Made by a program: the position numbers and the translations under genes. 10,793 nucleotides of DNA from Rubrobacter sp. (GTDB lineage: Bacteria; Actinomycetota; Rubrobacteria; Rubrobacterales; Rubrobacteraceae): positions 1 through 10,793 of the forward strand of contig JACDGB010000029.1 of assembly GCA_013815485.1 (NCBI GenBank), in the 5' to 3' direction. The first letter of the stretch is position 1. Each line of letters opens with the position of its first letter. Under the pieces are notes generated by a model, which made no database searches, had not been told where the DNA came from, and saw nothing but the letters and a program-made list of their open reading frames with translations. Positions 5,463 to 10,793 of this stretch are shown one piece after another.

Positions 5463-6913
5463 CGACCGACCGAGAAGAGAGGGTCTGGCAGGCAGGCGGC
5501 GAGGAGCCAATGCCGATCCGGGAGTTGCCGGATGCTCCGGCGTCGCTGCACATTGTCGGGCCGGCGATGGTGCTGGTGGCGCTGGGCGTCGGGCTTGGGG
5601 AGACTTTCCTGTGGCCGAGGCTGGTGTTGCTCTTCGGCCCAAACATCCGGTGGTTGTTCCTGGTCGGGGTGACGTTGCAGGCGATAGTCATGCTGGAGAT
5701 GGCCCGCTACGCGATGGCTACCGGTGAGAGCATCTTCTTCGGCGCGGCGCGGATAGCGCGTCCGATCATGTGGTTCTTCTTCGTCATCGCGGCGCTGGTG
5801 TATGTCTGGCCGGGACACGTCGCGGCCGGGGCACTGGCGCTCGAACAGATAACCGGGATACCGTATCTGATCTCGGCCATCGTAGGCTTGATCCTGATCG
5901 GCGCCGTCTTCAGCCTTGCGAAGTTCGTCTATAACCTTCTCGAAAACCTGTTGACCTTCCTCATCGGCGTCCTGGTGGTCGGTTCCACGATCATAGCGGC
6001 GATAGTGGGCAACCTGGCGGATCTGGGGAGCACGTTCGTCGGTCTGGTCGCCTTCGGGTACTTCCCCAAGGAGGCGCTAACGGCCGCGTTCTTCCCGCTG
6101 GTGGTCGGTGCGATCGCGTTCGCCGGTCCGTCGGGGATGCAGCAGATGTGGTACACGCTCTGGCTGCGGGACAAGGGGGCCGGCATGGGCGTCCACGTAC
6201 CGCGCATCAGGGGTCTCGTACACCAAGACGAGACGGAGACCATGCCCTCTCGCGGGTTCATGTTCGATACGGAGGACCCCGAGCAGATGCAGAAATGGAA
6301 GAACTGGCGCCGGTGGGTGATGTTCGACGCTCTCATCCTGTTCTGGGGCATAACCATGCTGGTCACCATCATCTATACGGTCCTCGCCCAGGCCGCGGCG
6401 GCGATAGACCCCAGCGTACAGCAGGCCATCCGGGGTGGCGACGAAGAGGCATCCATAGCGGCCATGGCCGGGGCCTTCTCCCAGGCGGGCGGAGCCGCCG
6501 TAGGCGTCCTGTTCTTCCTGTTCATCGCGATCGTCGGCTGGAAGGGCTCCCTGGGCATCTTCGACGCCTTCTCGCGCGGCCAGGCGGACATGACCTACTA
6601 CTTCATCCCCGGCGGTCGGCGCTTCAACATCAGCCAACTCTACTTCATGTATCTGTGGAGCGTCATCATCTTCGGAATCCTGATCCTGCTGTTCGGCCCG
6701 GCCGACGGTCCCACGGCGATTCTGGACATCCTCGCGTTCCTCTCGGCCTTTGCGATGGGGGCGTACTGCATACTCCTCATCCTCACGAACAACATGCTCC
6801 TGCCGAAGAAGATCCGTCCGAACATCGCGATCAGCATAGTGCTGGGCTTTGGGGCGGTCTTCTACCTGGGGATGCTGATATACAGCCTGGTCCGGTTCGG
6901 GGTGGTGATATAG
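5429..6913 (+). CDS. Nramp-fold (LeuT-type) transporter lacking the metal-binding motifs
   Basis: This is a 494-residue inner-membrane protein with about 11 predicted transmembrane segments and the overall pattern of the Nramp/SLC11 family. TM1 begins at GPAMVLVALGVGLGE (44-58) and TM6 is near AFAGPSGMQQMW. A hydrophilic loop of about 45 residues follows TM6 (HVPRIRGLVHQDETETMPSR and on). True Nramp metal transporters have DPGN in TM1 and MPH in TM6. Here the matching places read GLGE (55-58) and GPS (233-235), so Mn/Fe transport is doubtful and the substrate is open. Next to an oxalate-type oxidoreductase it could take up a carboxylate, an inference only. The start is uncertain: ATG 5429 (used here) has its site 14 bases away, GTG 5450 has GGGGAGG five bases away, and ATG 5510 has GAGGAG three bases away. 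The family-like region begins after all three. It is probably translated together with the next gene. Confidence 0.8.
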   Translation: MGDGEALVADVTTDREERVWQAGGEEPMPIRELPDAPASLHIVGPAMVLVALGVGLGETFLWPRLVLLFGPNIRWLFLVGVTLQAIVMLEMARYAMATGESIFFGAARIARPIMWFFFVIAALVYVWPGHVAAGALALEQITGIPYLISAIVGLILIGAVFSLAKFVYNLLENLLTFLIGVLVVGSTIIAAIVGNLADLGSTFVGLVAFGYFPKEALTAAFFPLVVGAIAFAGPSGMQQMWYTLWLRDKGAGMGVHVPRIRGLVHQDETETMPSRGFMFDTEDPEQMQKWKNWRRWVMFDALILFWGITMLVTIIYTVLAQAAAAIDPSVQQAIRGGDEEASIAAMAGAFSQAGGAAVGVLFFLFIAIVGWKGSLGIFDAFSRGQADMTYYFIPGGRRFNISQLYFMYLWSVIIFGILILLFGPADGPTAILDILAFLSAFAMGAYCILLILTNNMLLPKKIRPNIAISIVLGFGAVFYLGMLIYSLVRFGVVI

Positions 6914-6917
6914 CCGG

Positions 6918-7475
6918 ATGAGCGCGGCTCCATCTACTTTGCGCATCTCCACGGAGCTTATGCTTCCCGGTATCCTGGTGGGCCTCGGCACGGGACTGAT
7001 CGCGGGGGGGCTGGCCGCTCTGGGCGGTCTCCCCTTCGCCTACGTGGCGCTTACCACACTGGCGCTCGGCGTCCCCCTGGCAGTCATGGGCGCGGGTTAC
7101 GACGCAATTCTGGCCTCGGGGCGCATCCGGCTTGGCGGCGTGGCCCCGGCCATGCTGTACTGGATCCCGGCGTTCCCACTGGCGAGGCTCTTCCACGAAG
7201 TCGTGCTCGATATCGGGTTTGGCCGGGCCGTGGTCCTGCCAGAGGCGCTGATGTCGTTCCTGACGTTCCAGGCGATCATGAGCGTTGGCTACACCATCGG
7301 GTTTCTGTGGCTGCACGAGAACGTGGCCGGCCTGTGGTGGCTCCGCGTCAGAGACCATAACCCCGTTGCCGCCCGCTACGTCGGCCAGTACACCAGCCAG
7401 GCCGCCGTCATGCAGGGCTCGAAGGAACAAAAAGCCAGGCCGAATGACGGCGTGGGAACCAGCAAGCCCAAGTAG
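6918..7475 (+). CDS. Small four-TM membrane protein coupled to the transporter
   Basis: This 185-residue protein starts four bases after the transporter's stop codon, so translational coupling is likely. About four hydrophobic segments are visible, at residues ~14-36, ~40-62, ~74-97 and ~108-130. The third includes charged or polar residues (RLFHEVVLD). The C-terminal ~50 residues are hydrophilic and end in a Lys/Pro-rich tail (GVGTSKPK). I do not recognise the family. The tight linkage suggests an accessory subunit or stability partner of the Nramp-like protein; Nramp proteins normally work alone, so this would be unusual. No signal peptide or enzymatic motif is visible. It is the last gene of the operon, facing the dikinase gene across a 213-base intergenic region. 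Confidence 0.75.
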   Translation: MSAAPSTLRISTELMLPGILVGLGTGLIAGGLAALGGLPFAYVALTTLALGVPLAVMGAGYDAILASGRIRLGGVAPAMLYWIPAFPLARLFHEVVLDIGFGRAVVLPEALMSFLTFQAIMSVGYTIGFLWLHENVAGLWWLRVRDHNPVAARYVGQYTSQAAVMQGSKEQKARPNDGVGTSKPK

Positions 7476-7688
7476 TCTGTACCGGGTCCGGGTGAAAATT
7501 TGTGAGTCGAAAGGCCCGGACTACCGATCAGTGAACTCCGTGACCGGTTAGGTCCGATTTGTATGCGGGACTCGAAAGTCATGCGGACACGAGGCGAGGA
7601 GTTCGCCCCGTGTCGGAAAATAAAACACGACTTTCGACTTACGATCTCACGAACAAGACAACCCCGAAGTCCTCGACCGGATTCCGCA
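7476..7688. other. Convergent intergenic region with inverted repeats
   Basis: No gene is visible in these 213 bases between convergent genes. GTCCGGG (7486-7492) and CCCGGAC (7515-7521) form a seven-base stem with a 22-base loop. TCGAAAGTC (7572-7580) and its exact complement (7629-7637) flank a second hairpin at 7586-7614. None is followed by a clear T-run on either strand, so these are weak candidates for terminators of both operons. I find no att site or origin. Confidence 0.45.
7572..7637. repeat. Nested inverted repeats (hairpin within a hairpin)
   Basis: The outer arms TCGAAAGTC (7572-7580) and GACTTTCGA (7629-7637) are perfect nine-base complements. Inside lies GACACG (7586-7591) with CGTGTC (7609-7614), continued after one A/C mismatch by GGCGA (7593-7597) with TCGCC (7603-7607) around a five-base loop. 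An A-rich run (GGAAAATAAAA) follows the inner hairpin on the plus strand, so neither strand has the order stem-then-T-run of a standard terminator. Confidence 0.5.
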
Positions 7689-10496
7689 TCACGCCTTCTT
7701 GCGAGGATTACGCAGGTTCGCCTGGGCCGCCGACAGAGTCGAGATCGGCACGAGCCAGGGTCCGGCGCTGATGCCGTCGAGGCCCATGTCGTGGAAGGCG
7801 GCGACCGAGTGGGGGTCTCCGCCGAGATCACCGGAGGCGAAGATGAAGATGTCCGGGTTGGCTTCCCTGGCCTTCTGGTAAGCCTCCTCCACGAAGGTCG
7901 CCACGATGGGGTCGAGCGAGCGGAAAGGGTCAGCGGCGACGATGCCATGCTCCTCGTAGGCCGGCATGAAGTGTCCCGTGTCGTCCCGGCTGATGGCGAG
8001 GACCGTCTGGGTCAGGTCGTTGACGCCGTATGAGAAGAAGCCCAGGTCTCCCGCGAAGGTATCGGCCATTCTGACCGCCGCTGGCGTCTCCACCATCACC
8101 CCGACCTCGTAGGGGATCTCGACGCCTTCGGCTTCCATAGTTCTGTGGGCGGCGGCGTGGATGGCCTCGGATATCTTCAGGATCTCGGCACGGTTGATGA
8201 CCATGGGGATCTGGATCTCCGGCCTGACCTGGATTCCTTCTTTGAGGCAACGCGCCGCCGCCGTCAGGATGGCGCCAGCCTGGGTCTCGACTATCTCTGG
8301 CGCAACCACGTAGAGACGCGCGCCGCGGTGGCCGAGCATGGGGTTCGTCTCCTCCCTGGCGGCGCTCCGGTGACGGACCTCCTCGAAAGCGAGCTCCATG
8401 AAACCCGCCACACGGGCCGTCTCGATCTCGCTCCGAGGCAGGAACTCATTGGGCACGGGGTCGAAGAGCCGGATCGTGGCCGGTTTGCCCTCCAGAAGCC
8501 GAAAGATGGTCTCGGCGCCCTCCTCCATGATCGGGCGCAGCGAGCCGAGCGCCTTCTGATACTCCTCGGGGGTCTGGGCCAGAAGCAAGGCGGTGAAGGC
8601 CGTGCGGCGCTCCTCCGGGCTGAACATGTAGTGCTCGGTGCGCGCCAGGCCGACACCCTCGGCGCCTAGAGCGAGGGCGACTTTCAAGTCCTCCTCGGAC
8701 TCCGTGTTGCACCGGATCTGGACGCCTTTGTGCTCCCGCGCCCAGCCGAGCAGTTGCCGGAACTTCTCGTAGAGCCGCTCGCCGTCCTCGTCCGCGTCTT
8801 CCCCGGCCATCTTGGCCTTGATGGGCGAAGGGACCACCGGCATCGAGCCCATGAAGACCTCGCCCGTGGTGCCGCTTATGGAGATGATTTCGCCGGGGGT
8901 TATCGTCTCGCCTCCGATACGCACCAACCCGCGATGCTCGTCAATGTCCACGCTCTCCGCGCCCACCACGGCGGCCTTGCCCATGCCCCGAGCCACGATG
9001 GCGGCATGAGAGACAACGCCGCCGCGAGCGGTCAGGACGCCGAGGGCGCTGTGGAGTCCGTTCACGTCTTCCGGGGAGGTCTCGTGCCGCGCGAGGATGA
9101 TGTCGTGGCCACGCCGAGAGAGGATCTCCGCCTGCTCCGAGGAGATGGAAATTTCGCCCGTCGCGGCGCCCGCCGAGGCCGGGATGCCTGTGGCGATGAG
9201 CCGTCCGTCCTCGCGGGCCTTTTCCTCCTCCTCCGGATCAAAGGCCGGCTGGAGCAACTCGTTGAGCCCGTTGGGGTCTCCGTATTTGAGGACCGCTTCT
9301 TCGGGCGAGAGGAAACCCTCCTCGACCATGTCGGTCACGATGTTGAGCGCGGCCCGCCCTGTACGGCCACCCAGGTCGCGGGTCTGCAAGATGAAGAGCT
9401 TGCCTCCCTCGATGGTGAACTCCACGTCCTGTGCGTCCCGGAAGTGACGCTCCAGCGCGTCTTGGGCGGCGTGGAGCTGACGATAGGCGTCACCGAGGTC
9501 AGGGACGCTCTCCATCTCCTCGATGGGCCGTCCGGCCCGGATGCCGGCCACTACGTCCTCGCCCTGGGCGTTGGTCAGGTACTCGCCCGTGACGATGTTC
9601 TCGCCGGTGAGCGGGTTGCGGGTAAAGCAGACGCCGGTGGCGCAGTCCTCTCCTCGGGTGCCGAAGACCATCGAGACGACGCTGACGGCGGAGACCATCG
9701 TGTCCGGTATCTTGTTGACCCGCCGGAAGAAGACGGCCCGCTCCGAGTAGCTGGACTCGAAGACGGCCTCGATGGCGGTCTGCAACTGGTCCCGAACGTC
9801 TTGCGGGAAGGGCTTGCCGGTCTGTTGCAGGACGGCGTGATGGTACTCCCAGGTCAGGTGCTCCAGGTCGTCCAGCCCAAGCTCGGACGCATCCCCGGCC
9901 CCGCGCGCTTCGAGCACCGCGCGCCGCAGCGGCCTCAGATGCGTCTCGTCCTTCACCCCGAGCGCGATGTCGGCGAACTGCTCGGTGAAGCGCAAATAGC
10001 AATTCCAGGCAAACCGGCGGTCGCCACTCTGGCGCGCCAGGCCCTCCACGGTCCTATGGTTGAGGCCCAGGTTGAGGATCGTATCCATCATCCCCGGCAT
10101 CGAGACAGCCGCCCCCGAACGCACGGAGACCAGCAGCGGGTCATCCACATCGCCCAACGTCTTGCCCGTGACCTTCTCCAGCCGTTCCTGGTACTCGGCG
10201 ATTGCCTCGATGAGGTCCTCCGGCAGCCGTTTGCCGTTGTCGAAGTAGAGCCGCGCCTGCTCCGTGGTGATGGTGTATCCGGGCGGCACTGGAAGGCTGG
10301 TCTCCTGGCCGGTGAGCGGGTCCTTGTATGTTATGGAGGCCATCTCGGTCATGCCCGACCCCTTGCCACCCAGAAGCCCGCGGCGGTCCTCCCGGTCGCC
10401 GATGGTCATGCCCTCGACCTCGTCGCCGCCGAAAAAATAGATCGGCTGACTCGGACTGGACTCCCGCGCCGCAGCCTGCTCTTTCCTCTGCTTCAT
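7689..10496 (-). CDS. ppdK: Pyruvate,phosphate dikinase homologue with a Cys-to-Ser change in the catalytic loop
   Basis: This 935-residue cytoplasmic enzyme has the whole PPDK architecture. An N-terminal ATP-grasp domain carries GGKG (Lys45), SVRSG, NAQGEDVVAG and QTRD. The central swivelling domain has phospho-accepting His497 (GGVVSHAAIVARG). The C-terminal PEP/pyruvate barrel has Arg619 (LARTEH), Arg676 (TIRLFDP), Glu803 (MVETP) and the VNDLTQ loop. PPDK normally interconverts ATP, phosphate and pyruvate with AMP, pyrophosphate and PEP. The family's proton-donor loop reads CGEHGGDP, with the essential Cys (Cys831 in Clostridium symbiosum numbering, from memory). Here it reads SGDLGGDP with Ser888, and the later SCSP is SAGP (910-913). 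It may therefore be inefficient with pyruvate or use another acid. The start is the ATG at 10496, with GAGGGGAG just upstream; an in-frame TTG lies at 10514. A family length of about 870-900 makes it slightly long. The upstream gene ends 14 bases before it, so they are likely co-transcribed. Confidence 0.9.
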   Translation of the reverse strand: MKQRKEQAAARESSPSQPIYFFGGDEVEGMTIGDREDRRGLLGGKGSGMTEMASITYKDPLTGQETSLPVPPGYTITTEQARLYFDNGKRLPEDLIEAIAEYQERLEKVTGKTLGDVDDPLLVSVRSGAAVSMPGMMDTILNLGLNHRTVEGLARQSGDRRFAWNCYLRFTEQFADIALGVKDETHLRPLRRAVLEARGAGDASELGLDDLEHLTWEYHHAVLQQTGKPFPQDVRDQLQTAIEAVFESSYSERAVFFRRVNKIPDTMVSAVSVVSMVFGTRGEDCATGVCFTRNPLTGENIVTGEYLTNAQGEDVVAGIRAGRPIEEMESVPDLGDAYRQLHAAQDALERHFRDAQDVEFTIEGGKLFILQTRDLGGRTGRAALNIVTDMVEEGFLSPEEAVLKYGDPNGLNELLQPAFDPEEEEKAREDGRLIATGIPASAGAATGEISISSEQAEILSRRGHDIILARHETSPEDVNGLHSALGVLTARGGVVSHAAIVARGMGKAAVVGAESVDIDEHRGLVRIGGETITPGEIISISGTTGEVFMGSMPVVPSPIKAKMAGEDADEDGERLYEKFRQLLGWAREHKGVQIRCNTESEEDLKVALALGAEGVGLARTEHYMFSPEERRTAFTALLLAQTPEEYQKALGSLRPIMEEGAETIFRLLEGKPATIRLFDPVPNEFLPRSEIETARVAGFMELAFEEVRHRSAAREETNPMLGHRGARLYVVAPEIVETQAGAILTAAARCLKEGIQVRPEIQIPMVINRAEILKISEAIHAAAHRTMEAEGVEIPYEVGVMVETPAAVRMADTFAGDLGFFSYGVNDLTQTVLAISRDDTGHFMPAYEEHGIVAADPFRSLDPIVATFVEEAYQKAREANPDIFIFASGDLGGDPHSVAAFHDMGLDGISAGPWLVPISTLSAAQANLRNPRKKA

Positions 10497-10510
10497 GCTT
10501 TGCTCCCCTC

Positions 10511-10793
10511 TCAAGACTCGTTTGCGTCGGACGAACCATAGTATCGGGCGAGCCCGGCTTGCTGCCGGTCAAGGCCAAGCGCCTCGCCAACGATGCGAGT
10601 CCCGATCCCCACGCCGGATAAAGTATTGGTGATGAGGCCGTCGCGGTTCATGGCCGCGACCAGGTTGTTCGGCTTTACGTTATAGAGGTGCGGCGTGAAG
10701 AAGACGATCGCCGCGTCGTCACCGTCCTGCACGAGCGTAAACGGCTGGACATATAGGTTGCGGATGCCGAGGCGCATGTGGAGGGTCTCGAGC
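10511..10793 (-). CDS. C-terminal part of an unrecognised protein, cut by the right edge
   Basis: The frame is open to the window edge and stops with TGA at 10513-10511. An in-frame Met lies at 10777, but coding continues upstream (LETLH precedes it), so this is most likely the C-terminal ~93 residues of a larger protein. Visible stretches include NLYVQPFTLVQDGDDAAIVF, TPHLYNVKPNNLVAAMN and GVGIGTRIVGEALGLD. They look like a compact soluble alpha/beta or beta-rich domain without membrane segments. I do not recognise the family. The stop lies 14 bases before the dikinase start, and the dikinase's ribosome-binding site follows it directly, so the two are probably one operon. Its identity could reveal the dikinase's real substrate. 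Confidence 0.7.
   Translation of the reverse strand, partial: LETLHMRLGIRNLYVQPFTLVQDGDDAAIVFFTPHLYNVKPNNLVAAMNRDGLITNTLSGVGIGTRIVGEALGLDRQQAGLARYYGSSDANES

Noticed and set aside
7476..7688. A mobile-element end or attachment site in the convergent gap
   Set aside because: There are inverted repeats but no transposase, integrase, tRNA gene or flanking direct repeat nearby.
8730..10541. A 603-codon open frame on the plus strand opposite the dikinase gene
   Set aside because: The minus strand encodes a full-length dikinase with all its domains. The opposite frame has no recognisable motifs and is a typical by-product of high G/C at third positions.

Overview
The window is GC-rich DNA whose genes strongly favour G or C at third codon positions and mostly carry good Shine-Dalgarno sites. 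This fits a high-GC bacterium, perhaps a deep-branching actinobacterium of the Rubrobacter/Thermoleophilum type or a Chloroflexota. That placement is an impression from composition and protein style; there is no rRNA or other marker to settle it. I see no insertion sequence, CRISPR array, tRNA or rRNA.

Left part (1-4194): after a 5' region with a good sigma-70 promoter (315-343) come three co-directional genes, ending at a very strong intrinsic terminator (4151-4194). They encode a CoA-independent 2-oxoacid:ferredoxin oxidoreductase: a fused gamma/delta subunit with two [4Fe-4S] motifs, an alpha subunit, and a thiamine-diphosphate-binding beta subunit. The alpha subunit has Arg instead of the usual Thr in the YPITP motif (YPIRPYD) and an R-x-x-D loop. 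These match the residues reported for Moorella thermoacetica oxalate oxidoreductase with a constant numbering offset. The best call is therefore oxalate oxidoreductase: oxalate to 2 CO2 plus two low-potential electrons passed to ferredoxin.

Middle (4200-7475): a universal stress protein gene sits just after the terminator and overlaps tail-to-tail with an unrecognised gene on the minus strand. Then, from a promoter with a perfect TTGACA box and a roughly 150-nt leader that holds a tiny Trp-rich ORF, comes an 11-TM Nramp-fold transporter. It lacks the metal-binding motifs of true Nramp proteins. A small four-TM protein follows 4 nt after it. The transporter pair could serve uptake of oxalate or a related compound, but that is inferred from context only.

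Right part (7476-10793): a 213-bp convergent intergenic region with nested inverted repeats separates these genes from a minus-strand pair. The pair is an unrecognised gene cut by the right edge, followed 14 nt later by a full-length pyruvate,phosphate dikinase homologue. The dikinase keeps its ATP site, phospho-histidine and most of the PEP/pyruvate site, but the catalytic proton-transferring Cys is Ser in a rewritten loop.

Together the window may be a two-carbon-acid (oxalate) module: uptake, oxidation to CO2 with ferredoxin reduction, and a dikinase whose active site may no longer be built for pyruvate. The first enzyme is well supported by sequence. The link to the other genes is a hypothesis.
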